Below are positions 1-12,001 of a stretch of 64,000 nucleotides of DNA, one piece after another (position 1 is the stretch's first letter; every line of letters begins with the position of its first letter). A model generated the notes under the pieces. The model was given only the letters and a program-made list of their open reading frames with translations, had not been told where the DNA came from and ran no database searches. The translations under genes were made by a program, and so were the position numbers. The DNA comes from Catonia carolina (taxonomy: Eukaryota > Arthropoda > Insecta > Hemiptera > Achilidae): positions 375,725,220 through 375,789,219 of the forward strand of contig JAQMRL010000001.1 in the NCBI GenBank assembly GCA_035578175.1. The letters are read 5' to 3'.

Positions 1-1850
1 AATTTGGAATAAAACTTTACGATGAATGAACAAAATAAATCCATAAAACATTTTATTTAGCGATAGAGAAATTGGTTTAAATGATAACCGAATATATAAA
101 AAACTAACGTAGTGAGAATTTTAAAAAAAGAAACTGTGTTTTTACTTTAAAAAATAAACATAATTATTGGCCCTCATATAGAGACATAAAAAAAATTTAA
201 GAAAATTTTGACTGATTTAGAAGCCCAGTTAGGCTAAAACGGAGTAAAAAGAAAACTCCATTGACTTAAAAAACCAACAGAGATTCCAAATGGGAAAGTT
301 ATAAAAAAAATTGAAATGGAAAATCTTCAGTAATGACAATTTTCCATGGGAGCTATAAAAAAAAGTAAAAAAAATTGGTTAGACATGAAGCCACAAAAAA
401 AAAATTACTTATATGAAATAAATGGAAAATAAAAAAATGCTTCTTGGATCTTAGCACAACCATAACCTACATTTTTAGATAACCAAAATTTATTACCAAA
501 ACAGATACCAAAATTTTTTGGTTAGTACGATTAGACCTTATTAAAAGATTTTTTATATTACAATAAACATTTTTGTTAGAGGGACATGTACACATGTGAA
601 AAAAACTAACTAGAAGAAAAATCTTATTAGAACCAGCACAATCTTTAGTAAATAAACATTAAAAATTTAAGCAAAAATGGATTTTAAAGGTGTACGAAAC
701 GAAATAAAAAAAATAGTGGATATTAGTAGATTCGAGCTAAAGCAAAGGCATTTAACATATTAAAAAAAACAAAACATGGCAACTATGAACACGTTAGTTC
801 ATAACGGAAGGAAATAAATGGGGAAATTTTACGGAAAAGATTATTAAATATTAAAATTTGAAAAAAAATTGGACTAAATTTTGGTGAAACTTGAATCCCT
901 AAAAGAAGTGAAAATAAAAGACAAATTCAAGCAGTACATAAGTACAGTCAATTTACATGAAAAAATATATTATTTTTATTTTACCTCACCACCAAACAAT
1001 TTTACTGCCAAATTAGCTAAAGCATTTAAATTTTACAAATTTTAAACGAATCATAATGAAAAGATAAGGTTACTTATAAATTTAGAGCGATGTATCAGGA
1101 ACGAGGGTTGGCTTAAGACAAGAGCACGAGAGTTGGATACATTGGAAGCAGAACATTTTCCCCTCCCGGCATAGAGAGAGAAAGAGAGCAAAGAGAAATG
1201 TAGTATAAAGTAAACAAAATGGAACAATAAAATACACGTAAAACAACGTTTCTGAAAGGAAGTCGGGGAATAAGAATATGAAACACATTGAGCGGGGGGA
1301 GACGGACGTAATGAGAAAATGCAAGCGTAATGACATTCAGACACGTGTGATATGAGTTGAGACTAAACAATGAAAAAAAATTTATGAGCGATAAATACGT
1401 TTGAATAAAACTACGCGATATGAAAACATTAAAAAAAAGGTTATGAAATAATATTACTGCAAGATATGAAATAAAATGAATAAAAATGATAAAATAATAA
1501 AAAGGATTTGAATATTTAAAAAAAAGAAGAAAAGAAAATTTTTTGGGAAAAATATTACACGGGTGGACAGAAGGAAGAAGAAAAGCCTTCAGTGAGTGCT
1601 GCAAAAAGAGCTTCCAGAAACGTCTGAAGTCACCTCACTCGGTCTAAAATTAGCCCTATACGAGAAAAAGAAAATTTCAAATTCAAATTTTGTTTAAATT
1701 TTTTATGTAGGCCTACAGACCTACTGTGTGTAGGCTAAATTTTATTCGGTATTTTAACTTTAACAACTTTTCTTTAGATTACTTAATTTTAGTCTATACG
1801 TCACTGCTATAAACTAAACCAACATGTTGCAGATAATTATTTAAAATATG
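1..1850. other. AT-rich non-coding stretch
   Basis: The first kilobase is strongly A-rich on the + strand, with many short A-runs. A long minus-strand open frame at 1113-1604 is low-complexity and rich in Phe, Leu, Ile and Ser, without recognisable domains. I see no supportable gene here. Confidence 0.6.
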
Positions 1851-1874
1851 AATTCAAGTGCTGGATAAAGTAAC

Positions 1875-1948
1875 CCACCCTAACGGACCTCGAATCCAGG
1901 GCATCTAGATTTACGCGCCAGTACTCTAATTACTTAGCTAACCCTGAG
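1875..1948 (-). repeat. tRNA-derived SINE or tRNA pseudogene
   Basis: On the minus strand an A-box-like TAGCTAAGTAATTAG (1926-1940) is followed 43 nt later by a B-box-like GGATTCGAGGTCC (1885-1897). This is the spacing of an internal RNA polymerase III promoter in a tRNA. The sequence does not make a convincing complete cloverleaf by eye, so a tRNA-derived SINE head or a decayed tRNA copy is more likely than a working tRNA gene. Confidence 0.5.
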
Positions 1949-2079
1949 ATCTCGTATTTTTTATATGCTATGGAAAAGCTATATTTTTTCTGCTTTTCTA
2001 AAACAATTAATTTGTTTAGTACAAGATTACTGCTTATGAATTTTTCTGATAAAAAATTTGTACTTGGTATTTTTTGCAG

Positions 2080-3310
2080 TTTTTACCCAATGAGCCATTT
2101 TTTGTCCTATTACAAAAAATTGTAATAGGATGTACACGGCCATTTATAGATTGCGCATTTAATGTAAATGGCATGTAGGTCTTTGCTGTCCCAATCACAA
2201 AATCAGATGAGTGATGACGATCTAACTTATGTTTAACTTCATAACAAATCTCCCCTAAAAAGGCAAAAAGGTGTATCCCAAAAACACAACTTTTCAGAAA
2301 TTGCATTCAAAGTTTAAATTGCGGCCGTTTTGTTGTAAATGACTTTCTAATTGAGCACTTTATGTATTGTTATAGTTTTTAATGTTCTGTTTATGACTAC
2401 ATAGTCAAAAATTTGTAAAAAACTTGTTAAAACCCTGAAAACTCAGTTAAACCATTTTGCCTTAATAAGAAAATATCACAAAAAAAAGAGTGAAACTATG
2501 GCAGAAAGGTGTATCCACTTTTTACAGCCATTTCAGTTATTGCATCGAACGCAGTCTGTATTGGCAAAAAGCTGTAAAGTCCATTTACCCTTTTTGCCTA
2601 AGCATGAATAGAAGAATAGAATTAGGCTGTATGAATATACAGCCTAAGGTTGGACATAATCTGAAACTAACACAAAAACTAAATATCATTGTGTATGAGC
2701 GGCAAAACGGTGTATTAAGTTTATGCACCTTTTTGCCTTATGGAATGACTGTTCATGAGCAGCAGTAAACATAATGTAAAATATATGGTATACACCTTTT
2801 TCTATGTTTGTTTTGTATAGTTAATTTTCAGCATTTCATAGGCAAAAGGTATTATTTGAGCATACATCCTTGTGCCGTGTGCCATTCTCTAAATGCAAAT
2901 GATTATAAAACCTACCAAAAAGAAGCATAAGCCATGTAACCCCTTTTACCATTGACTAAAACTATTTTAACAACACAGTTTACTAAAGTAAAAAGTATTA
3001 ATCGCACATACATCATATTCCCGTTTTATAGCAATGTGATTTTCACTGTTTTCAGGAAGGAAAAATGGTGAAAAGAATTCATACATTTTTGTGCCAATCT
3101 TAATTACCAATTTATTAACACATACACCATTTTGCCTCTAAAATTTCTCAAAATAGACGTACATACAGCTTTTTGCCATCATTGTACCTTGAAAACTATA
3201 ACTCGTACAGACTTGGCTATAGGATTTTTGAAAAAAAACGCAAAAAATTACCTTAGAATCGTAAATAAAAAAAAACAGATTTTTTCACATACATCCTTTT
3301 CCCAAAACAC
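2080..3310. repeat. Cluster of a dispersed motif GGCAAAAAGGTGTAT in both orientations
   Basis: About a dozen close variants of one 15-bp word recur at irregular spacing. Forward copies lie near 2261, 2500, 2561, 2701 and 2841. Reverse-complement copies lie near 2452, 2581, 2723, 2789, 2936, 3119, 3161 and 3287. Spacing ranges from about 20 to 240 bp, so this is not a simple tandem repeat. Short open frames here (for example 2490-2768) look incidental. Confidence 0.55.
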
Positions 3311-3339
3311 GGGAGAAATACATTTGTCATATTTGTAAA

Positions 3340-4885
3340 TTTCCCTTCCTTTCCCGTAACCCTTGTGTTCACCTGTACCTACCATCGTATTTTAGCTGTT
3401 TTGAAACGAAACAGAGTCAGGACAGAAAAGTAATAAATATTTATTCTCAGTTTTACAATATTAGGCCTACATATTATAAATTTTGTAATAGGCTAATACT
3501 ATTTGCGGCTATTCTGTTTCACTTAAGGACTGCGGTGAGAGTAAGTGCATACGAGGTTTAAAAAGTGTCAAGATTAGAAAAATTTACTTCATAATGACAT
3601 AAGTTGTTATTTCAAAATTATATACGCGTATCTGAAAATACTGTTAAAAATTTGACACTTAAAAATACTGTTAAAACCCTCTACGATGATTTCAAAATTC
3701 TGACAGTAAAAGAACTAACCGCGTCCTTCTTTAGTAAATTTCATCAAAGACTAGATGACCATCCAAACCAATTAGCTCGTGATCTAACTACACGGAACTT
3801 CCCAACTGTGCGACGCGACGTCTAAAGCGAAAATGGAGTAGATACATCTCGGTCTGAATATCGGAAAACACCCATAGTTGTAATCGGAGACAGTACCATT
3901 GATACCTGTTGTCCTTATAAAATTCCCCTCCGCCATTTAAATATCAGTACTCATATACGGAAATTGTGCACCTCAATGTACAGTACCGTAATACAAATTA
4001 AAGACAAAACAAATTTTGAAGAAGGATAATGTCTATTTTATATTGTACAACTTTTTTTAAAAAAACTTACAACACATTCAGAGAAATCTATAAATTTATG
4101 TAACGTAGCTATAATTCATTACTTTAAAAGAAAGTGGCGTATCTTGGCTAAAAAAATTAACATATTTTTAAAAAATTAGTTTTAAACTCATATAAATTAA
4201 CACTACTTTGGTTAATATGAAGCGTAATTTTTAATGCATTGAATTTTGCTGTAGTAATGTTGTGGTAAAATTTTCGTGAATATTTTTATAAGTATTCGTC
4301 AAACTAAGGTCGTAATAACAATACGCTCATTGTTCTACGCCGTACAATAATTTACGAATCGTTTGCCTGTAATCTCAAATAGGAAAACTAATAGATTTCA
4401 TTATTAAAAATTTGACATAAATTTTAATATAGTATTCTAATATTTTATTAGTAGCAACTGAAGTTAATGAACATGACTATTGTTGGAATTCATTTAAGTA
4501 ATCTTAAAGTGCACATTGAATTTTAGTGCTATGTTGTACGGAAGAGTTCCTGAATATTTCAATTTAGTAGCCTATTTATCAGGTTCAGGTCATAACAGCG
4601 GTAAATATCGAAAACACACAATTTTTAACAATTTTAATGTCTATTTTTTTATTAAAATTTATGTGTTATGTATTAGTATTTTTAATATTATTAATGTGAT
4701 GTTTACATTGGAATTTTATGCTTTTGTGTTATTCTGAAATTTTCCTGATTTTTTTAATTGATAGTACTCACGAGTGGCAGGTCGTAACAGTGGTCAACAT
4801 TGGAAAAATTAAAATTTCAATTTAAAAACTTAACATAATTTTGTTATTAGTAGCTATATTCTACTATGTAAACACTATTAGTATC
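3340..4885. other. Non-coding AT-rich stretch
   Basis: No convincing gene, RNA or transposon signature was found. Open frames at 3604-3825 and 4516-4737 are short and lack recognisable domains. Confidence 0.5.
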
Positions 4886-4887
4886 AG

Positions 4888-5148
4888 CCGAACTAATGTC
4901 CCATAGCCGAGCGAGTGAGAGGGAGATATGTGGCATAACTACGCATGCGCTCAAAGGTCTTTACCGTTGTAATCCAAATCTGAAAACATACTACAGTCGT
5001 TATCTTGCTTGTTAGTTTACTGCGTGCATAAACGCTTGCTCACAACAATGAGTAAAATTATACGACAATGTTATTGGAACGGCGCGTATGGGTTGTGCAA
5101 GTGAGAGCGTTATGCATTCTATCACTCCCACGACTAGGGGACATTAGC
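4888..5148. mobile_element. MITE-like element of about 260 bp
   Basis: The left end reads CTAATGTCCC and the right end is its exact inverse, GGGACATTAG. Imperfect similarity continues inward for roughly 30 bp on both sides. No coding capacity is visible. I could not define a target-site duplication with confidence. The element abuts the point where the large duplication begins (about 5152). Confidence 0.5.
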
Positions 5149-6159
5149 TCATCAGGATACTGTAGTTTAATTGTAACGTTGAAAAAAAAATTAAAATGAA
5201 ATGTTTAATTCATGAACTTTTAAATAATTCGCGTAATATTAGCTACTTTACACTGTACATCGGTGAAATAACTTTCAACTATATTAATATCTTGCGGTGC
5301 TTGATTTGATAAACAGTATCTATTTAAAAGTTGCAACATTTGGTGGGTTTATTTTTTAACCGCTGCTGCAAGAGACCTTGACAAAAGTTTTGGTCACAAT
5401 AGTTTAAACTGTATTGTTTCTAACTTTATCCGTCAAAAATAGGGTTTACAACCTAATACCGAGCAAAAAATGTTGTAAAAGTAAGTTATATTTACAAAAG
5501 CTAAATACCACTCACGCATTGATCACGATTTCTTCAAAGTTTGGTACAAATAGAATTCTTACCCCAGAAAAGCGCACAAAGAAATCTTGTGCAAAAATTT
5601 TAACTTAAGGAGGTTTCGTGGAGTGATAAACTTTATGTGTGACAATATTTCGCTACAGATTTACATTAAACTGTATAGTTTGGCAAAACAGAATGTCTCT
5701 AGCCATTAAGAGTTTGGTTTGTAAAAGAAAAATGAATTATATTGCGCAATGGGACAATTTTGAATTTATCTAAACTCTAAATGAACCGTATTTATTCACT
5801 TCCCTTTTTGTGGAAGTTGAAAGACGACATTTTTTATTAATTATAAATGAAAATAAAAACGGAAACAATGATTAATAAGTTGAAATCGAAGCGATTTAGG
5901 GTTTACTAAAGCTACAATTAATTACAGTGCTTTAAAATCCGCACTACTTACGCTCATTACTATACCCCGAAGAATTAAGGAATTAATTGAGTCAAAAAAT
6001 AAATATAGATGTATATGGTGAGTTTACATAAATAATATCGATAAAGCAAAAGGGAAATACAGATGCGCCAACACAGTTCCCACTATTCTGAATGAAATGG
6101 CTTGGCCCTGGTTCGCAAACTTAGAACAATCATGCTTCACCTGTTTTTGTACAATGGTG

Positions 6160-6475
6160 TACAAAACTTAGCACCATTATACTGCTAATACACACAAGGC
6201 TATATTGTACGGTGGTAGCAGACAGTTCAACTGAGGACTTATTTTGAATTTTTTGTTGACAATGAGAATTGCTCGTGAGTCCTCGGTTATGCGACTTTGG
6301 ACAATAACTTGTGTATGAAACTTGGCATTAGTGCACTGCTAATACACACAAGGCTACATTGTACGGTTGTAACAGACGGTTCAACTGAGGACTTATTTTT
6401 AATTTTCGTTAACTATGAGAATGGCTCGTGAGTCCTCCTCAGTTATGCAACTTTGGACAATAACTTGTGTATGTG
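6160..6475. repeat. Two-unit tandem repeat, period about 154 bp
   Basis: Two adjacent copies share the word CTGCTAATACACACAAGG at 6182 and 6336 and similar flanks. The same pair occurs in the duplicated block at about 52490-52805, so the tandem repeat predates the larger duplication. Confidence 0.7.
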
Positions 6476-6735
6476 GTGTATATGACTCAAGTGTCAGCGC
6501 TACGTGGGAGACACACTTGGAACTAACTGTGCCAGCAAACCATACAAACAGGGGACATTTTTTTCTTTAAAAATGTATACTTTTCTGAACCGTAGGAGAC
6601 TGTAAATATCGAATTTCAATGTTTTACGCTCCGAGGACCACGTGTGTGTCCTCAGTCCGTTTTTAGTTTCCAGTACGTCAATGTATATCAATACCAATGT
6701 CTCCCAATAGCCCTATTTGAAAACACACATCTCTC

Positions 6736-6792
6736 TCTCACACACACACACACACGCACGCGCGCGCGCGCGCGCACACACACACACACACC
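6736..6792. repeat. (CA)n/(CG)n microsatellite
   Basis: Alternating CA with a central run of CG dinucleotides. It is followed directly by the conserved module starting CCTATCGTTCAAACATG that also flanks the other CA tracts in this window. Confidence 0.85.
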
Positions 6793-7229
6793 TATCGTTC
6801 AAACATGTTTTTGGATTCAGGAGGTCTGAACAAGTGTATATCAGGTGAAAACTCAATTTCGAAAAAACGACATGAAAACAATACTCTCCTTCCTATATAT
6901 TTATATAGACATGAAAAAGTACAGTTTGTTTTTCTCTGTAATGTGTTGTTCTATTATGTATCTAGATTTTTTTATAGAAATTTGATAGTTTAATTTTTGC
7001 AGTTACTAATAAATTTTGGTGTTGGATGTGACTTTCAAACAAAAAAAATTAAAACTTAAAATACTAATTGTTGTTATCTAAATTCGTAATTAACAAAAAC
7101 CTGATTAAGTTAATAAAAAACTCGAATTCAACTTTTCTTTAATTGTGACTTTATGATATTTGTTCATTAAAATAATTCATCTCACAATTAAAATTCCTGC
7201 TTTTGATTTTGTTAACTTATTTTTAGAAT

Positions 7230-8600
7230 GATGTATACAAAGATGAAGGATTTTAAAGTGTTTACAGTGCAATAAACAACTGAAATTTCTGTGGAATTGC
7301 GAGGAAGCGTTTACGGATATGTTTCAGAGAGCGAGAAAGAGAGGAGAGACACGAGTAGCCCAAAAATAGCTGGCCGAGGTAAATTACGTAAGGCTAGTGT
7401 TTAGTTGTGGAAAAATAAAAGGTCCGTAGTATACAGAAACAGAGAAAATTGCTTTTGATTAGATAGGGGAGATTGTGAAAATACCTGTATTAGATTACAA
7501 AGTTTTTTATCTAAAAAGGAAAACTTGATTTACGCTAAATAAATCTAAATAACGAACAGGCAGAAGCTGCAGCAGCAGCAATACGCAGCCACCAAGGTCA
7601 GGAATTCACCGTCCGCCACCCGTCACCTTTACCGCTTGAAATTACGTGTTGCTAATGAATAATGAGACCGCCCTATCAACCACTGAATCTCTCTTTACTT
7701 CACATATTTCCATCTCACTCATCCCTTTTAAAAATCTCTTTTTAAATCTCTGGGATTCATCATATCAACTTCTTAAATCTCTAATTAAAATACGTCGCAA
7801 AAGTACTGTCTAAAATTGCCTTCCAAAATGATTAGTTACTTACCTTATTAAAATTAATCCGGAGTGTTTAAACAACAAATGTAATATCGCCGATCTTCCT
7901 CAAATTCTTATGAATTCTTTTTATTAAAAATTAAAAAAAAAACATTTACTTAGTGAACTTTTGAAGAAAAGGTTAAATTATTGCTCAATAAATTATTTTA
8001 AATATTTCCTCAAAGAATTTCATTTGGAGAACTAATTAAAAAGTTTAGCTGTGATTCGTGGTTGCACCAACATCAACAACTTCCCTGCAAGGAAATTATT
8101 TTATATCAAATTATTGTAAATTTGTGTAATTGACTTATATATCAAAGTTTACAAATTTCAGCATTATATTATGCGATTCTTTCGAAAATCAAAAGAAAGA
8201 GTTTAAATAAATCATTACTTACATTGAGATTGATTTTTTTCACGTACTGGCAGAGGAAAATTATTTAATATTGGAAAGGTTAACATTAAAATTAACACAA
8301 GACAGCATTCATCTAAAACTGTTTTAAAATGTAAACTTGCCCTAAGTTTCGTTAATAACTGCTTTTATCTATAATATCATTATTTACAACTGTAAACTAC
8401 AAACAATTAAATTTTTAAGAAAAAGAAAAAGATATGAAACATATCTGTGACACCCAGTAGTGTATGTTCTAGTGTGAAAAATGGTACTATTTTCTGACAC
8501 TATTTGGAAAAAAACAATTAAGATAAACGAGAAAGTATTATTTTATTTTTGTTACTATAGGTCTGTTCCACTACCTCCTTAGCTACTTTGGTGGATTTTC
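7230..8600. other. Non-coding part of block A
   Basis: AT-rich sequence shared with 53130-54650. I see no gene. A CAG-rich spot near 7570 and a GA-rich spot near 7330 are simple-sequence patches. Confidence 0.5.
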
Positions 8601-8619
8601 TGGAAACTTTAGTCATGCA

Positions 8620-9480
8620 ATTTGTAGTTTTAACTCGTTGTGATTATTGGTTTGTGTGTTGTAGAAACACGCGTTACTTGTGCGTATTTCTTCTTTAATG
8701 AGGGAAACTTTGAGGTCATTGTAAATAGTTCTGTTGCTCACATAATAAGAGGAGTTGTTACACGTTGGAGAAATTTAAACTGAATAGCTTATGACTTTTC
8801 AATGTTAACAGGTTTAGCAGAGCCAAACATTTCAATTGTATAAGCCCAAACTGGTTTCAATAAAGATTTATATAGTAACAAATTTCTAGGTTTACGAAGA
8901 GGTAGTTTTACCAGTTAATCAGATAAGTTCCTTTAAGTTTTAAGTTAAAAAATATTCGTGTCGTTTTTACATCAGGCATCATGGTAAATTTCTTATTTGT
9001 GTGTACTACCAGGTGTCGGACTTTGTTCTGCTGAGATATGGGTATGTCGCCTAGAAGAAAAAGGAAATTGCTTTTTACAAAGATTGAAGAGAAACTTTAA
9101 CCGATTATAACGCATTATTCTCATTCTCCATATTTGTAGACAGTAATTCAAAAAATTAGAATTGTTTTCGATGTTCTTAACGGTTTTCTCCAATTTTATT
9201 TTCATAAATGATAACCATATCATCAGAATACGTTGAGACTGATGTATGAGGGACTTTAGAAAAATCAGAAATATATACTGTAAAGTTAAAGAGGTATTGA
9301 TCCTTGAAAAACGCCCGTCATTTTCACGGCTATTATGAAAATAATCACTATATTTGCAAGTTAGTTGAGTACTAGAGACGTCAGTTATTGCAGTTGGAGA
9401 TATTGTGAGATAACCTACATTATTTGCTGCTGACACTAAAAAATACATTTAGGCTAACCTCTATCCTTATTTATATTTCT
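8620..9480 (-). pseudogene. Jockey-like LINE reverse transcriptase relic
   Basis: Read on the minus strand, a YSDD box (variant of the YxDD reverse-transcriptase catalytic motif) lies near 9230. The C-terminal region near 8990-8620 contains LYKSLLKPVW followed by GSAKPVNIEKS, the pattern seen after the palm/thumb in Jockey-clade proteins. Stops and frame changes break it throughout. Known family role: target-primed reverse transcription. The same relic, interrupted by a SINE, occurs in block A' (about 54660-55720), so it predates the duplication. Confidence 0.55.
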
Positions 9481-9484
9481 CTTG

Positions 9485-9606
9485 CCGATATGAATATATA
9501 GGAAGGGAAGTATTGTTTTCATGTCGATTTTTCGAAATTTAGTTTTCACCGGATATACACGTTTTCACACAATCTGAACCACTAAGAACATTTGTTTTTA
9601 GCGATT

Positions 9607-9607
<1 letters not shown>
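9485..9607 (-). repeat. Conserved module abutting a (TG)n tract
   Basis: About 110 bp that recurs beside CA/TG microsatellites at 6781-6900, 28735-28850, 33085-33235, 55745-55865 and 58170-58285, always ending against the dinucleotide run. Probably one end of a dispersed non-autonomous element with a microsatellite core. Confidence 0.6.
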
Positions 9608-9662
<55 letters not shown>

Positions 9663-9663
9663 C

Positions 9664-9735
<72 letters not shown>
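9608..9735. repeat. (TG)n microsatellite, about 128 bp
   Basis: Nearly pure TG/GT with a short GCGCGCGTGCGTGCG interruption near 9655. In the duplicate locus the same tract is only about 40 bp (55864-55903). Confidence 0.9.
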
Positions 9736-9736
<1 letters not shown>

Positions 9737-9938
9737 GTACGTTGCGCAAAAGGTTATTAGTAAGAAGAGAGAAAAAGAAAACAGTTCACATGACGAAAGC
9801 ATTAACAGTGGCAATGAATTCAGAAGAGAGAAGACGATAGGTCGCAACCGATGTATAGTTTACTATTTTGGTTGGTCACGAAGATGACTCATCGTGTATT
9901 GGCCAGGTAGAACAATTGCTGGTACGAGATGTGGATGT

Positions 9939-9944
9939 GATATG
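9939..9944. repeat. Target-site duplication (left), gatatg
   Basis: Six bases repeated at 28308-28313. Only one copy is present at the empty site, 56107-56112. Six-bp duplications are typical of Polintons. Confidence 0.9.
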
Positions 9945-10919
9945 AGTAGAGTAAGAATGAGAGTACTGGGACAACCTTGACCTTTGACCCGGAGAGGACG
10001 AGCACAAAAAAAAAAAAAAAAAAAAACCGCCAAATTTCTTTTCCCGCCAAATTTTCAAACCCGATTTTCTCCGCAACGGCTGGGCCAATTTTGATGCGCG
10101 TGGTACCCACGTGACCAGGAGATCGAGATCTACAAGATAAGCCTTAATCCGTAGCCGTATCCCCGATGGAACCCGAGATCGCTTGTAACACGTGACCCGG
10201 GGGTCGGATCGACGAGGTTCAGGTGCGCGCAGGATCCGGACATTCCGTAGAACGCGTTACGTCCGGTTTCGACCGTTAGGTTCTTTCGGGACCCTAAATA
10301 TATAAATTTAGGAAATATGTTACCGTCAAAAAATAACGCGGGACGGGCCGCAAGACTCGTCGCACTACCCGCAGGACTATCCGTAGCACTACCCGACGAG
10401 GTGAAGACTAATGATTGGGGCGATGAAATCTGTTTACTTGCAACTCTATTCTTTTAATTTTGACAATGACGCATGTTGTTGTTACGAGTCACGTGGCATG
10501 CGCGTTCCTTTCATTGACGTCATTCGTTTTTATCTATGCACGCGCCAGACTATTGATCGGAATGATGCAACTTGTTATTGCAATTAAAGATGATGCAACG
10601 TGTTTACTTTGTTTATTTGCAGTGACGTCATCCGTTTTTATCTGTGCACGCGCCAGACTATTGATCGGGATGATGCAACTTGTTTATTGCAATTAATTTT
10701 TCTAGATGATGCAACATATCATCCGTTAAAGTCACGAGCCGTCGACTCAGCGATAAGGTGTTTGTTTCAATTTTTAAAAAAACCGTTGACGTCATACCGC
10801 TTGTTATTCTCATTATGTACACAGAACCGCAGACTCAGCGTTTCCAATGCATTAGCATAGGGTAATTATGTGTATAAAAGCGCGTCGATTTTCCCATCGA
10901 ATCATAACTCTACTGCCAG
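9945..10919 (+). repeat. Left terminal inverted repeat
   Basis: About 975 bp matching the inverse of 27439-28307. It contains a poly(A) run at about 10006-10026, a stretch homologous to the protease gene (10342-10408), two direct copies of a subrepeat (about 10528-10590 and 10636-10695), and at its inner end a TATA promoter. About 110 bp near 10710-10825 are absent from the right repeat. Confidence 0.93.
10342..10408 (-). repeat. Protease-gene-like segment inside the left TIR
   Basis: Read on the minus strand this matches 20828-20910, which encodes the Arg/Thr-rich linker of the PLA2-protease protein. The match includes CTCGTCGGGTAGTGCTACGG; the TIR version lacks about 15 bp. The right TIR carries the same segment at 27838-27906. 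Confidence 0.85.
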
Positions 10920-10991
10920 TAGTATCCACTGCCAGTCCGCTGACGTCGCAGTTCTTCTGATTCATCTCTACCTACCTACCGTTAATTGAAG
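10873..10991 (+). promoter_or_regulatory. Inward TATA promoter and leader exon in left TIR
   Basis: TATAAAAG at 10873-10880 is followed about 22-25 bp later by a conserved CATAACTCTACTGCCA that probably holds the start site. A leader of about 90 nt ends in a strong splice donor, GAAG|GTGAGT (GT at 10992). Splice acceptors ahead of the cyclin-like ORF (about 11996) and directly ahead of the polymerase ATG (TTTTGCAG, ending 12525) suggest that one leader serves both by alternative splicing. Inferred from sequence only. Confidence 0.65.
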
Positions 10992-12001
10992 GTGAGTTTT
11001 ATTCTACTTTAAGCAATCAAATTGAACTTTAAATATTTTTAAATTTTAAAAGACTTTAGCACTTTTATGAAATATGCACTTTGAATCTTTTATAAAAATT
11101 AAAACCTAAAATCTGTTTATAAAATTATGACGTAGAACCTCGTACGAATTTAACGACGGGTAATAAGTTGCCGGTACAGCAACAACACCAGTTTTAACCG
11201 TTGTTGGTACAGCAACAACAACAACAACCGTAACAACATCAGTTTCAGCGTTTGCTATTATAAATACGGAATAACAATTCCCATACCTAAATTAAATTGG
11301 TCCAACCGCATGTTGGTAGTTCAGTAACGCATGTAAAACGCTCGTTCACTGAATATTTAGTCTGTTGTTTTAATCTGCAGCAACAACAACCGATACCGAC
11401 TTAAACGTAGAATTAAATAAATTTGAACTTAACATCTTCTTATAAAATTAAGACTTTGAATAGTCGAACTTAGAACGTAGTAGTATTAAAACGAGTCTCT
11501 AATGCGTGTTTCTGGTTTTGTTCTGTTTTAGTTTAAAACCATCCTACCACCAGCAACAACGTCAACAACCAACAACAAAATCAATTTGATTGATCACAGC
11601 TCTTATTTAAAGGTTGGTCTTATTATAAATACTATACTGTAATAATAATTTACATACTAAAAAGTAAGGGAGATTTGTTTTAACCGCATGTGATGAGTGT
11701 AGCAAAGCGAATTCAAATAAATATTTAATTTAGAAACCCTTGACTAGTCTCTAATGTGTGTTTCTGTTTGTGTTCCGTTTCAGATTAAAATCGACCATCA
11801 CCACCGCCGCTACCACCATCACCACCGACAACACCAACAACAACAACTCCATCAACAACACCAGCACCTCACCGTCTACCGCCATCATCTCCTCCTTCGG
11901 CTCCATCAACCACCGAGGCTACATATCCCACCGTAAGTAATTTTTTCGTTGGTACAAATTAACTAAGTAATTACTAAGATAATATCGTCGGCATAGAGAA
12001 C
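10992..12001 (+). other. Leader introns and CAA/ACC-rich exon candidate
   Basis: Intronic-looking sequence with CAA-repeat patches. An internal exon candidate at 11784-11932 lies between an acceptor (CCGTTTCAG) and a donor (GTAAGTAA at 11933). It is a simple-sequence stretch of CAC, ACC and CAA codons, open in more than one frame, so its coding status is unclear. A further acceptor candidate is at 11530-11531. Confidence 0.4.

Larger units (their letters stand above)
5152..9944. repeat. Duplication block A, left part
   Basis: This DNA is repeated, with a few percent divergence and several insertions and deletions, at 49494-56112 in the same orientation. It contains a two-unit tandem repeat, (CA)n and (TG)n tracts and a LINE relic. 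The copy ends exactly at the Polinton insertion point and resumes at 28314. Confidence 0.85.

Noticed and set aside
1051..1604. Minus-strand open frames of up to 163 aa
   Set aside because: Low-complexity Phe/Leu/Ser-rich translation of A-rich DNA, no domain, no splice or promoter context.
9539..9887. Open frames of Thr-His or Cys-Val repeats
   Set aside because: Translations of the (TG)n microsatellite.
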